DNA of 7,179 nt from Pseudomonadota bacterium (GCA_021783895.1 JAJXTJ010000057.1:1-7179); one strand, 5' to 3'. Counted from the stretch's first letter, positions 1-5,763 are shown. Notes: a model not told the origin generated them from the letters alone. Translations and numbers: made by a program.

Positions 1-309
1 CCGATCTCCGCCCTGATGGACAAGTTGCCGGCACAGATGGGGCAGGCAGCGGCGGGCATGGCGGACGACAAGTCGATCAGCCGTATCGAGGGTATCATCA
101 ACTCGATGACGCCGGGAGAGCGGCGCAACCCGGATCTCCTCAAGGCATCGCGCAAGCGCCGCATCGCCGCCGGCGCCGGGGTGCAGGTGCAGGAGGTGAA
201 CCGCTTGCTGAAGCAGTTCGAACAAACCCAGAAAATGATGAAGATGGTCGCCAAGGGCGGGATGGCGAAGATGATGAGGGGCATGAAGGGCATGCTGCCT
301 GGCATGTAA
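1..309 (+). CDS. ffh: Signal recognition particle protein Ffh (SRP54), C-terminal end, partial at 5' edge
   Basis: Frame 1 is open from the window edge to a TAA at 307-309, giving the last 102 residues of the SRP GTPase. Ffh binds 4.5S RNA and hydrophobic signal sequences and delivers nascent chains to FtsY at the inner membrane. What is visible is the M domain: the RNA-binding helices with the stretch INSMTPGERRNPDLL, then KASRKRRIAAGAG, and a methionine-rich tail (MMKMVAKGG, MMRGMKGMLPGM). The basic SR(K)RR-IA-GAG segment is the conserved 4.5S RNA contact region of the family. The NG GTPase domain lies outside the window. An ATG at 16 is internal, not a start. The Met-rich end is intact and of normal length for the family. 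It precedes the rpsP-trmD operon, separated by a terminator-like hairpin. Confidence 0.96.
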   Translation, partial: PISALMDKLPAQMGQAAAGMADDKSISRIEGIINSMTPGERRNPDLLKASRKRRIAAGAGVQVQEVNRLLKQFEQTQKMMKMVAKGGMAKMMRGMKGMLPGM

Positions 310-350
310 GAGCTATCAGCCGTCAGCTATCAGCTTTCAGCTTTCAGCTT
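310..350 (+). repeat. Degenerate 7-bp tandem array, TCAGC-NN, about five units
   Basis: Starting just after the ffh stop, a partial unit (311-315) is followed by five heptads: TCAGCCG (316-322), TCAGCTA (323-329) and three copies of TCAGCTT (330-350). The five-base core TCAGC is invariant and the last two bases vary. The core is the reverse complement of the GCTGA core in the downstream array at 386-439, and both have the same 7-bp period, so the two arrays face each other. Function is unknown; simple heptad arrays of this general kind occur between genes in several bacterial groups. Confidence 0.85.
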
Positions 351-353
351 GTT

Positions 354-385
354 GTGCGGCTTTGCCGCGTTTGATTATAATTTTT
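354..385 (+). terminator. Probable rho-independent terminator after ffh
   Basis: GCGGC (356-360), loop TTT, GCCGC (364-368) form a tight 5-bp GC stem with possible G-U extension (354-355 with 369-370). It is followed by a T-rich run (TTTGATTATAATTTTT, 370-385). The short stem and interrupted T-tract make it moderate rather than strong. It sits 45 bp past the ffh stop, where termination is expected, and at the apex between the two facing heptad arrays. Confidence 0.55.
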
Positions 386-439
<54 letters not shown>

Positions 440-450
440 TTAAATCTTTC

Positions 451-480
451 TTGCGTTTATTCCAAAACTTAGCGTAAAAT
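451..480 (+). promoter_or_regulatory. Probable sigma-70 promoter of the rpsP-rimM-trmD-rplS operon
   Basis: TTGCGT (451-456) and TAAAAT (475-480) are separated by 18 bp in an AT-richer stretch than the surrounding DNA, which would place transcription start near 487, about 30 nt before the rpsP ATG. The match is partial (4 of 6 in the -35; 5 of 6 in the -10). Its position after the ffh terminator and ahead of a ribosomal operon supports it. No mapping data are available. Confidence 0.5.
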
Positions 481-518
481 GACCGGCTTTTTAGACCGAA
501 TTTTTAGAGGGTAAACTT

Positions 519-761
519 ATGGTTGTGATTCGACTTGCCCGTGGTGGTGCCAAGAAGCGCCCGTTTTTCAACGTAGTCGTGGCCGATTCCCGCAATCGCC
601 GTGACGGTCGGTTCATCGAGCGCGTGGGTTTCTATAATCCGGTTGCAAAGGAAGGTCAGGAAGCACTGCGTCTCGACAGCGAGCGCATCAGCTACTGGCA
701 GGGACACGGTGCGTTGCTGTCCGACGCAGTGTCCAAACTCGTCAAGCGTGCCGCCGCTTAA
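519..761 (+). CDS. rpsP: 30S ribosomal protein bS16
   Basis: The 80-residue protein is full length for bS16, a 30S subunit protein that binds 16S rRNA early in assembly. The N-terminal family signature is clear ([20 protein letters not shown], residues 1-20), followed by [20 protein letters not shown], where the conserved ADSR and the GrFIE-GfYNP block match S16 proteins. The C-terminal part ([21 protein letters not shown]) is the helical segment of the family. The ATG at 519 is preceded by AGAGGG (506-511) at 7-nt spacing, a good ribosome binding site. It is first in the operon, downstream of the putative promoter at 451-480, and its TAA lies only a few bases before the rimM start. No anomalies are seen. 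Confidence 0.98.
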   Translation: MVVIRLARGGAKKRPFFNVVVADSRNRRDGRFIERVGFYNPVAKEGQEALRLDSERISYWQGHGALLSDAVSKLVKRAAA

Positions 762-765
762 AAAT

Positions 766-1254
766 TTGGTGGTAATGGGGCGCATCGCCGCTCCCTTCGG
801 CATCCTCGGCTGGGTCAAGGTGCAGCCGTTTACCGAGGAAATCGGTGGACTGCTGGATTTTTCTGTCTGGAATCTTGGGCGAGGCGAGCAGTGGCGCGAA
901 GTCAAGGTGCTGGAGGCGGAGGCCCACCACAAGTCGCTGGTTGCCAGGCTTGACGGGTGTAATGACCGCGATGCTGCGGCGGCGCTGAAGGGCCTTGAAG
1001 TCGCGGTGCCGCGCGCGGCGTTGCCGGAAGCGGCAGAAAATGAATATTACTGGTCCGATCTGATCGGGCTGGAAGTAGTGAATGTCCAGGGTGAAGTGCT
1101 AGGCAAGGTGGCGGATGTTCTGGAAACCGGGGCGAACGATGTGCTGGTGGTAGCGGGAGATCGCGAGAGGTTGCTTCCGTTTATCGCTCAGGTCATCCTC
1201 AAAGTCGACTTGGCGGCGGGACGGATCAACGTGGACTGGGGCGCGGATTATTGA
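766..1254 (+). CDS. rimM: Ribosome maturation factor RimM
   Basis: RimM binds bS19 on the immature 30S subunit and assists assembly of the 3' (head) domain. With a TTG start at 766 the protein has 162 residues, near family size. The N-terminal RimM domain opens with [18 protein letters not shown] (residues 2-19), containing the conserved G-I-xx-G-xx-G-VKV pattern. The C-terminal PRC-barrel domain begins at about residue 93 ([12 protein letters not shown]) and ends with [19 protein letters not shown] and a terminal VDW. Start choice is uncertain: ATG at 775, GTG at 769 and TTG at 766 are all in frame and none has a clear SD. TTG 766 keeps the usual xVVMGRI opening and lies 4 nt after the rpsP TAA, implying translational coupling. 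The frame is open back to 601, but that stretch overlaps rpsP and does not look like RimM. Confidence 0.93.
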   Translation: MVVMGRIAAPFGILGWVKVQPFTEEIGGLLDFSVWNLGRGEQWREVKVLEAEAHHKSLVARLDGCNDRDAAAALKGLEVAVPRAALPEAAENEYYWSDLIGLEVVNVQGEVLGKVADVLETGANDVLVVAGDRERLLPFIAQVILKVDLAAGRINVDWGADY

Positions 1255-2021
1255 ATTTCGACGTCATCACCTTGTTCCCGCCGATGTTCGATGCGCTTGC
1301 CAAGCACGGCATCACGCGGCGCGCGCTGGAGCAGGAGCGTTTTCAGTTGCAGTTGTGGAATCCGCGCGACTTCACCGAGGACAACTACCGGACGGTGGAT
1401 GACCGCCCCTACGGCGGCGGGCCGGGCATGGTGATGTTGGCCGAGCCGTTGGGAAAGGCGATCCTGGCTGCGAAAGAGCGGCAGAGGCAGTCCGGTGTAG
1501 CGAATCCGAGGGTGATACATCTTTCGCCCCAAGGCAAGGTGCTTACCCACCAACGGGTGATGGAACTGACGCGAGAACCTGGTTTGGTGCTGCTGGCAAG
1601 CCGATATGAAGGCGTGGACGAGCGCTTGTTGCGCCATCAGGTGGATGAGGAAATCTCGCTCGGCGACTACGTGCTGTCCGGCGGGGAACTGGCGGCGATG
1701 GTGCTGATCGACGCCGTCGTCAGGCAGTTGCCGGGAGTACTCGGCGATGCCGAATCGGCAGTACAGGATTCATTCGTGGATGGGCTGCTGGATTGCCCCC
1801 ACTATACCCGCCCCGAAGTTTATCAGGGCGAGGCGGTGCCGGAAGTGCTGATGTCCGGGCACCATGCAGAAATTCAACGCTGGCGGTTAAAGCAGGCGTT
1901 GGGCAGGACCTGGTTGAGGCGGCCGGATTTATTGGCCTCCCGTCAGTTGACAAAACAGGAATCCGGGCTGCTGGCTGCATTTAAGGCAGAAAACCAGCAG
2001 GAACAGGAATCCGATAAATAA
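1251..2021 (+). CDS. trmD: tRNA (guanine37-N1)-methyltransferase TrmD
   Basis: TrmD methylates N1 of G37 in tRNAs with G36, using S-adenosylmethionine, and prevents +1 frameshifting. The 256-residue length matches the E. coli enzyme. Conserved blocks run in order: [11 protein letters not shown] (4-14), [17 protein letters not shown] (46-62), VIHLSPQGK (88-96), [11 protein letters not shown] (116-126), then [17 protein letters not shown] (134-150), the SPOUT trefoil-knot AdoMet site. The catalytic-loop Asp is D173 in [19 protein letters not shown], equivalent to E. coli D169, with the partner R158. The C-terminal [18 protein letters not shown] is also typical. It starts at TTG 1251, overlapping the rimM TGA (1252-1254) as TTGA, with only a weak GGGGCG upstream, so translation is probably coupled to rimM. 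It is 18 bp ahead of rplS. Confidence 0.97.
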   Translation: MNFDVITLFPPMFDALAKHGITRRALEQERFQLQLWNPRDFTEDNYRTVDDRPYGGGPGMVMLAEPLGKAILAAKERQRQSGVANPRVIHLSPQGKVLTHQRVMELTREPGLVLLASRYEGVDERLLRHQVDEEISLGDYVLSGGELAAMVLIDAVVRQLPGVLGDAESAVQDSFVDGLLDCPHYTRPEVYQGEAVPEVLMSGHHAEIQRWRLKQALGRTWLRRPDLLASRQLTKQESGLLAAFKAENQQEQESDK

Positions 2022-2027
2022 CCAAGC

Positions 2028-2033
2028 AAGGAG
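2028..2033 (+). promoter_or_regulatory. Strong ribosome binding site of rplS
   Basis: AAGGAG lies 6 nt before the rplS ATG at 2040. It stands out because the preceding genes rimM and trmD have no comparable site, so rplS translation can initiate independently of them. Confidence 0.85.
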
Positions 2034-2039
2034 CTTCAA

Positions 2040-2423
2040 ATGGATATCATCAAGCAGCTGGAACAGGAAGAAATCGCCCGCCTGGGCAAAACCATCCCCG
2101 ATTTCGCCCCGGGCGACACGGTGATCGTCGGCGTTAACGTCGTGGAAGGTACCCGCAAGCGGGTGCAGGTTTTTGAAGGTGTGGTGATTGCCAAGCGCAA
2201 CCGGGGTCTCAACTCCGCCTTTATCGTCCGCAAAATTTCCAATGGTGAAGGCGTGGAGCGTACCTTCCAAACCCACTCCCCGCTGATTGCCAGCATCGAG
2301 GTGAAGCGCCGTGGCGACGTACGTCGCGCCAAGCTGTACTACCTGCGTGATCGTTCAGGCAAATCCGCACGTATCAAGGAAAAGCTGGTCGCTCGCGCCC
2401 AGCCGGCGAAGACGGCACAGTAA
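2040..2423 (+). CDS. rplS: 50S ribosomal protein bL19
   Basis: bL19 sits at the 30S-50S interface of the large subunit. The 127-residue product is family length with a slightly extended C-terminal tail ([10 protein letters not shown]). Family landmarks include [12 protein letters not shown] at the N-terminus, [19 protein letters not shown] (residues 19-37), [17 protein letters not shown] (40-56), and [24 protein letters not shown], which contains the conserved [16 protein letters not shown] block with many rRNA-contacting arginines. The ATG at 2040 has an excellent SD. It is the last gene of the trmD operon and is followed 18 bp later by a long hairpin terminator. Nothing unusual is seen. Confidence 0.98.
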   Translation: MDIIKQLEQEEIARLGKTIPDFAPGDTVIVGVNVVEGTRKRVQVFEGVVIAKRNRGLNSAFIVRKISNGEGVERTFQTHSPLIASIEVKRRGDVRRAKLYYLRDRSGKSARIKEKLVARAQPAKTAQ

Positions 2424-2441
2424 GCTTATCCGCTGTAGCCC

Positions 2442-2486
2442 AAAGGCCACGCAGGCATTGCCTTCGTGGCCTTTGTTATTTTGATC
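2442..2486 (+). terminator. Strong rho-independent terminator of the trmD operon
   Basis: AAAGGCCACG (2442-2451) pairs perfectly with CGTGGCCTTT (2465-2474). Inside it a second stem, AGGC (2453-2456) with GCCT (2460-2463), closes a 3-nt loop after a single C/T mismatch. The 33-nt hairpin is followed by GTTATTTTG, a T-rich tail. The A-rich left flank also makes the stem partly symmetric. It begins 18 bp after the rplS stop and is unambiguous in placement. Confidence 0.9.
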
Positions 2487-2501
2487 GGCTAGAATGACGC
2501 C

Positions 2502-2570
2502 ATGCGTTATCCGGTCACGATATTCCTCCTTTCCCCAACCTTCTCCCAGAGGGAGGTGGAGCGATGGTAA
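2502..2570 (+). CDS. Possible 22-codon leader ORF overlapping the ogt start
   Basis: ATG at 2502 opens a 22-codon frame (MRYPVTIFLLSPTFSQREVERW) ending with TAA at 2568-2570, which overlaps the ATG of ogt (2564) in another frame. A TAGAAT hexamer at 2490-2495 could be a -10 box, placing the transcript 5' end close to 2502 and making the leader ORF leaderless, but I find no convincing -35. There is no good SD for the small ORF. Its end covers the ogt SD, so ribosomes translating it would open the hairpins there. Short ORFs of this size also arise by chance, so confidence is low. Confidence 0.2.
   Translation: MRYPVTIFLLSPTFSQREVERW
2525..2556 (+). promoter_or_regulatory. Hairpins that could mask the ogt ribosome binding site
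   Basis: The probable ogt SD, GGGAGG (2551-2556), 7 nt before ATG 2564, can pair with CTCCC at 2543-2547 across a 3-nt loop (CTCCC-AGA-GGGAG), or alternatively with CCTCC at 2525-2529 (to GGAGG 2552-2556). The two pairings exclude each other and both hide the SD. This may be a regulatory structure or just the remnant of a palindromic intergenic repeat that happens to supply the SD. Confidence 0.35.
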
Positions 2571-3076
2571 AGGGCGCTTGTTTTGAATTGCGCGGTTGTG
2601 CGGTAATGGCTTACCAGGCGAGGTTCCCTGCGCCGTTTGCGGTTCTCGGCATCATCACCGACGGCACGGCGCTGACTGGCCTGGATTTTCTACCGCTTGG
2701 AGCCCCCGTTCTGGAGCCGCAGGATGCTGTTTCCAGGCAGGTTTGCACCCAGTTGCAGGCTTATCTCGCCGATCCTCTTTTCAGCTTCGACCTGCCTCTC
2801 GCCTTGCACGGCACCGTGTTCCAATCCAGGGTGTGGCAGGCGCTGCGGCAGATTTCCAGCGGCTCGACGCAAAGTTACGGCGAGTTGGCCAAACGGCTCC
2901 ACTCCGCGCCGCGCGCGGTGGGGCAAGCCTGCGGCGCCAACCCCATTCCCGTGATCATTCCCTGCCACCGCGTGCTGGCGCGAGACGGCCTGGGCGGGTT
3001 CATGAACAGCACCGGCGGCGATCCCTTGGCGATCAAACACTGGCTGTTAGAGCATGAGCGCAGACAGCCTGCTTGA
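2564..3076 (+). CDS. ogt: Methylated-DNA--[protein]-cysteine S-methyltransferase (O6-alkylguanine-DNA alkyltransferase)
   Basis: This suicide repair protein moves alkyl groups from O6-alkylguanine (or O4-alkylthymine) onto its own cysteine. The 170-residue frame contains the small N-terminal ribonuclease-H-like fold (to about residue 80) and the C-terminal alkyltransferase domain. That domain has GTVFQSRVWQAL (83-94), YGELAKRL (105-112), the arginine-finger region RAVGQACGANPIP (117-129), and the active-site motif IIPCHRVL with nucleophile C134. The catalytic network seen in the human enzyme is present: N126, C134, H135 and E165 in WLLEHER. No Ada-type zinc or AraC domain is present. The ATG at 2564 has an SD (GGGAGG), but ATG 2606 (MAYQARF...) fits the usual family N-terminus better and lacks an SD; the first 14 residues are therefore uncertain. 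Its end overlaps xerD by 23 bp. Confidence 0.93.
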   Translation: MVKGACFELRGCAVMAYQARFPAPFAVLGIITDGTALTGLDFLPLGAPVLEPQDAVSRQVCTQLQAYLADPLFSFDLPLALHGTVFQSRVWQALRQISSGSTQSYGELAKRLHSAPRAVGQACGANPIPVIIPCHRVLARDGLGGFMNSTGGDPLAIKHWLLEHERRQPA

Positions 3077-3950
3077 CGAGTTCTGCGACGCGCTGTGGCT
3101 GGAGGACGGCCTGGCGCGCAACACCCTGGAAAGCTACCGGCGCGATTTGCAGCAGTTCGCCGCGTGGCTCCAGGGAATATGCGGGAAGAGCTTGCAGGAG
3201 GCGGGCCATGCCGATCTCGAAGGCTATCTGTCGCACCAGTACAACGTCGCCAGGACACGCGCCAGCACGGCCAGTCGTGAACTTTCCAGCCTCCGGCGGT
3301 TTTACCGCCACCTGTTGCGTCAGGGCAGGATAAGCGCCGACCCGACGCTCAACATCGCCTCACCGAAGCGGGTCAGGGCGCTGCCGAAAAGCTTGACCGA
3401 AGCCGATGTGGAAGACTTGTTGAGCGCGCCCGACGTCGGTGATGCGCTGGGATTGCGCGACAAGGCGATGCTGGAAACGCTTTATGCCACCGGTTTGCGG
3501 GTTTCCGAACTGGTGGCGATGAAGGTGGCGGAAGCAAGCCTGGATATGGGCGTGGTGCGCGTGATGGGTAAAGGCGGCAAGGAAAGACTGGTGCCGCTGG
3601 GCGAAGAGGCGATCGCCTGGGTCAAGCGCTACTTGGCCGAGGCGCGACCGTCGCTGCTTGACGGCAGGCCGAGCGATGCGCTGTTCGTCACCGCGCGCGG
3701 CAAGGCCATGACGCGCCAGGGTTTCTGGTACCTGATCAAGCGCCGCGCTGTCGCGGGCGGTGTCGGCAAACCCTTGTCGCCGCATACCCTGCGCCACGCC
3801 TTCGCCACCCATCTGCTCAATCACGGCGCCGATTTGCGCGTGGTGCAGATGCTGCTCGGGCACGCCGACATTTCCACCACTCAAATCTATACCCATGTGG
3901 CGCGGGAACGTCTGAAGCAGTTGCACGCCAGCCATCATCCGCGGGGATGA
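3054..3950 (+). CDS. xerD: Site-specific tyrosine recombinase XerD
   Basis: XerD acts with XerC at dif, activated by FtsK at the septum, to resolve chromosome dimers. The 298-residue length equals that of E. coli XerD. Residues 5-90 form the SAM-like core-binding N-domain (LARNTLESYRRDLQQFAAWL; SSLRRFYRHLL). The catalytic domain has all six tyrosine-recombinase residues: R149 (ATGLRVSEL), K173 (GKGGKERLVPL), H244 and R247 (SPHTLRHAFATHLL), H270 (LLGHADISTT) and Y279 (QIYTHV). The TLRHAFATHLLNHGADLRVVQ wording favours XerD over XerC. ATG 3054 lies inside the ogt 3' end and has only a weak SD (TAGAG), suggesting coupling to ogt translation. The stop lies in a hairpin, 7 bp from the convergent TauE-family gene. 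No dif-like site was recognised nearby. Confidence 0.95.
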   Translation: MSADSLLDEFCDALWLEDGLARNTLESYRRDLQQFAAWLQGICGKSLQEAGHADLEGYLSHQYNVARTRASTASRELSSLRRFYRHLLRQGRISADPTLNIASPKRVRALPKSLTEADVEDLLSAPDVGDALGLRDKAMLETLYATGLRVSELVAMKVAEASLDMGVVRVMGKGGKERLVPLGEEAIAWVKRYLAEARPSLLDGRPSDALFVTARGKAMTRQGFWYLIKRRAVAGGVGKPLSPHTLRHAFATHLLNHGADLRVVQMLLGHADISTTQIYTHVARERLKQLHASHHPRG

Positions 3951-3959
3951 TAGGGTTTT
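3934..3959 (+). terminator. Possible weak terminator overlapping the xerD stop
   Basis: ATCATCC (3934-3940) and GGATGAT (3945-3951) form a perfect 7-bp stem around a GCGG loop, and AGGGTTTT follows. The stem includes the xerD TGA (3948-3950). The T-tract is only four bases and set off by AGGG, so efficiency is doubtful. The stem is symmetric, but no T-tract is seen in the minus direction. Confidence 0.35.
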
Positions 3960-4665
3960 AGGCCATGGCTTTCCAGATCAGCGAGACGCCGCTACCGATG
4001 AGCAGCACGCCGATGAGTTTGAGCATTTGCAGGCTGGAGATGCCGAGGTGAGCGCGGTGGCCGAGATACAGGCCGAGCGCCATGACCGGCAGGGCGGCAA
4101 GAAGGGCGGTGAACATCCCGTCTTGCAGCAACAGGCCGGTGGCGAGGAATGAAATGAGCCGCAGTCCGCCATCGAAAATGAACAGGCCGGAGAAGGTGGC
4201 GCGCAGCTTTGCCTTGTCCTTCAGGCGGTGGGACAGGTAGACGATGTAGGGTGGGCCGCCGGTGCCGAACAGGGCGCCCACGGTGCCGCCTGTCAGCCCG
4301 GCGGGTATGGCCCAGAGCCGCGAGATGGGTTTTTCGCCATGGATGTTGAGCAGGGAGCGCAGGCCGAAAATCAGGACAAAAACTCCCAGCCCGATCAGCA
4401 GCGGCTCGCGGGGCATGTGGATGAGCAGCGCCACGCCCAGCATCACGCCGACCGCGCCGAAGGGCAGCAAGGATTTCAGTTCATTCCAGTCGATCTGTTC
4501 GCGGGTTTTTCCGCCGAGGACAATGGAAGCGGTAAAGTCCAGCACCAGTACGAACGGCACGACGAATTGCAGGGGCAGGAAGTGCGCCAGGAGGGGTACC
4601 GCAATCAGTCCGGAGCCGAAACCCGTGATGCCGCGGATGAAATAGGCGAGAAGGAGGATCAGCAA
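3958..4665 (-). CDS. TauE/SafE-family (DUF81) membrane permease
   Basis: The 235-residue product is almost entirely hydrophobic helices and matches the TauE/SafE permease family, whose members are linked to export or uptake of sulfite, sulfoacetate and other organic anions. Visible landmarks are the first repeat's YFIRGITGFGSGLIAVPLLAHF (residues 8-29) and the second repeat's AIPAGLTGGTVGALFGTGGPPYIVYL, the duplicated glycine-rich signatures of the family. About seven to eight spans are expected, with the usual four-plus-four architecture. The substrate cannot be read from sequence; there are no sulfur genes beside it. It follows folB, whose stop is 8 nt upstream. The only usual-type start is TTG 4665, without an SD, and it lies part-way into the first helix. 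The frame stays open upstream to 4707 with no ATG, GTG or TTG, so the true start is unresolved. Confidence 0.85.
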   Translation of the reverse strand: MLILLLAYFIRGITGFGSGLIAVPLLAHFLPLQFVVPFVLVLDFTASIVLGGKTREQIDWNELKSLLPFGAVGVMLGVALLIHMPREPLLIGLGVFVLIFGLRSLLNIHGEKPISRLWAIPAGLTGGTVGALFGTGGPPYIVYLSHRLKDKAKLRATFSGLFIFDGGLRLISFLATGLLLQDGMFTALLAALPVMALGLYLGHRAHLGISSLQMLKLIGVLLIGSGVSLIWKAMA

Positions 4666-4673
4666 TGCGGCTG

Positions 4674-5045
4674 CTAATGCTTCTGGGCTGATGGCCGTTC
4701 CCCGCGTTCAATCACGATTCCCAGCCGCTTGACGCCGCGCAGCATGCCCAGTTTGGAGACCGAGACTTTGACCCAGGGCGCGCCGAACTCGGTGCGGATC
4801 AGGGCGGCAATGTGCTCCGCAAGAGCTTCCACCAGGGAGAAATGTCGTTCGCCCGAAGTTTGACGGATGCGCGCCATCACCTCACCGTAGTCGATGGTGT
4901 CCGCAATGCTGTCGGTTTCGCCGGCACGGCTGTGCGGCAGTCCGATGTCGATGTCGAGGCGGATAGTCTGCGGGACTTTGCGCTCCCACTCGTAGATGCC
5001 GATGACGATGTCGAGCTTGATTTCTTCCAGGAAAACGATGTCCAT
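4674..5045 (-). CDS. folB: Dihydroneopterin aldolase FolB
   Basis: FolB converts 7,8-dihydroneopterin to 6-hydroxymethyl-7,8-dihydropterin and glycolaldehyde in folate synthesis. The 123-residue product is family length and opens with MDIVFLEEIKLDIVIGIYEWER. Residues equivalent to the characterised active site are visible: E21 in YEWER, Y53 in TIDYGEV, E73 in SLVEALAEHIA and K98 in VSVSKLGMLRG. The family's common Lys-Pro after that lysine is Lys-Leu here. The end, LGIVIERG, is typical. ATG 5045 was chosen because the protein then begins like other FolBs; the frame runs 27 codons further upstream to 5126, but that extension is not FolB-like and would overlap plsY. SD is poor. It is transcribed divergently from plsY and is followed 8 nt later by the TauE-family gene, probably as one unit. 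Confidence 0.94.
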   Translation of the reverse strand: MDIVFLEEIKLDIVIGIYEWERKVPQTIRLDIDIGLPHSRAGETDSIADTIDYGEVMARIRQTSGERHFSLVEALAEHIAALIRTEFGAPWVKVSVSKLGMLRGVKRLGIVIERGERPSAQKH

Positions 5046-5106
5046 CGGGTGTTGAGGCGGGCAATTTGCCGTAAAATCCAGAAGTGGCCATTTTAAGTGA
5101 TTTGAT
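5046..5106. promoter_or_regulatory. Divergent folB / plsY intergenic region, likely promoters for both
   Basis: Only 61 bp separate the two start codons, and both genes must be initiated from here or from inside the neighbouring gene. The stretch is AT-richer than its surroundings. A TAAAAT at 5072-5077 (plus strand) and an ATTTTA at 5090-5095 (TAAAAT on the minus strand) are mirror-placed -10-like hexamers, 12 bp apart. No good -35 was found at standard spacing for either, so exact promoters are not assigned. Confidence 0.35.
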
Positions 5107-5730
5107 ATGAATACGGTAATTTTCATCCTCGCGGCTTATCTGATCGGTTCGGTTTCCTTTGCCGTGCTCACCAGCAAAGTGTTCGGCCTGCCCGATCCGC
5201 GCACCTTCGGCTCGAAAAATCCGGGCGCGACCAATGTGTTGCGCACCGGCAAAAAACTGGCCGCCGCAGTGACCCTGCTGGGCGATGGCGCCAAGGGCTG
5301 GCTGGCGGTTTTTCTTGCGTTGCGCCTGGCGCCCGCCTACGGCCTGGACGAGACGGTCGTCGCCGCATCGGCAATCGCGGTGTTCCTCGGCCATGTTTAC
5401 CCGGTTTTCTTCGGCTTTCACGGCGGCAAGGGCGTAGCCACGGTGCTGGGCATCCTGCTGGCGCTCAATCCCTGGCTGGGTCTCGCTGCCCTGGCGACCT
5501 GGCTGCTGGCGACAGCCCTGTGGCGAATTTCTTCCTTGTCCGCCTTGATTGCGGCGGTGTTCACGCCGTTTTACGGCTGGCTGTGGCTGAAATCCGGCGT
5601 GCTGGCTGCGGCGGTGGCGGCGTTGTCGCTGCTCCTGATCTGGCGGCACAGGAGCAATATCCAGAACCTGCTTTCCGGCAAGGAACATGCGATCGGCAAG
5701 ACTCAGCCCGGCGCCGCGCCCCCGCAGTAA
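5107..5730 (+). CDS. plsY: Glycerol-3-phosphate acyltransferase PlsY (acyl-phosphate dependent)
   Basis: PlsY is an integral inner-membrane enzyme that transfers an acyl group from acyl-phosphate (made by PlsX) to glycerol-3-phosphate, giving lysophosphatidic acid, the first step of phospholipid synthesis. The 207-residue product has the three cytoplasm-facing conserved motifs. Motif 1 is FGSKNPGATNVLR (residues 34-46), motif 2 is GHVYPVFFGFHGGKGVAT (95-112, glycine-rich phosphate loop with K108), and motif 3 is near residue 180 (WRHRSNIQNLLSGKE). The N-terminal AYLIGSVSFAVL and DGAKG (60-64) are also typical. Hydrophobic segments are consistent with the seven-helix fold. The start ATG 5107 has no strong SD. 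No terminator follows; the next gene begins about 30 bp downstream and may be cotranscribed. Confidence 0.97.
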   Translation: MNTVIFILAAYLIGSVSFAVLTSKVFGLPDPRTFGSKNPGATNVLRTGKKLAAAVTLLGDGAKGWLAVFLALRLAPAYGLDETVVAASAIAVFLGHVYPVFFGFHGGKGVATVLGILLALNPWLGLAALATWLLATALWRISSLSALIAAVFTPFYGWLWLKSGVLAAAVAALSLLLIWRHRSNIQNLLSGKEHAIGKTQPGAAPPQ

Positions 5731-5750
5731 GCCCCTATACTTGAAAACGC

Positions 5751-5757
5751 AGGAGGT
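5751..5757 (+). promoter_or_regulatory. Strong SD that favours a GTG start for the next gene
   Basis: AGGAGGT is a near-perfect anti-SD match. It leaves 1 nt before the in-frame ATG at 5758, too little for normal initiation, but 6 nt before the GTG at 5764, which is optimal. A TATACT at 5736-5741 resembles a -10 box, but no -35 was found at the right distance (the region is GC-rich plsY coding sequence). Confidence 0.7.
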
Positions 5758-5763
5758 ATGGCT

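Noticed and set aside
601..765. N-terminal extension of rimM inside rpsP from ATG 601
   Set aside because: The residues ([16 protein letters not shown] and so on) are the rpsP sequence read out of frame; RimM similarity begins only at VVMGRI near 769.
504..932. 142-codon minus-strand frame over rpsP and rimM
   Set aside because: It is antisense to two clear genes, has no recognisable motif and covers the rpsP ribosome binding site.
1248..1637. 129-codon minus-strand frame over trmD
   Set aside because: It is antisense to conserved TrmD motifs and has no family features.
2040..2423. Ribosomal-protein autoregulatory leader or riboswitch before rplS
   Set aside because: Only 18 bp separate trmD and rplS, holding just an SD; there is no room for a structured leader in the gap.
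3360..3938. 192-codon minus-strand frame over xerD
   Set aside because: It is antisense to the complete XerD catalytic domain; its Gln/His-rich composition is typical of a shadow frame.
4228..4677. 149-codon plus-strand frame over the permease gene
   Set aside because: Its Gln/Asp/Gly-rich translation mirrors hydrophobic codons read on the opposite strand; the minus-strand frame carries the TauE/SafE signatures.
5046..5126. 27-residue N-terminal extension of folB
   Set aside because: FolB proteins begin at MDIVF; the extension is not FolB-like and would overlap the plsY start on the other strand.
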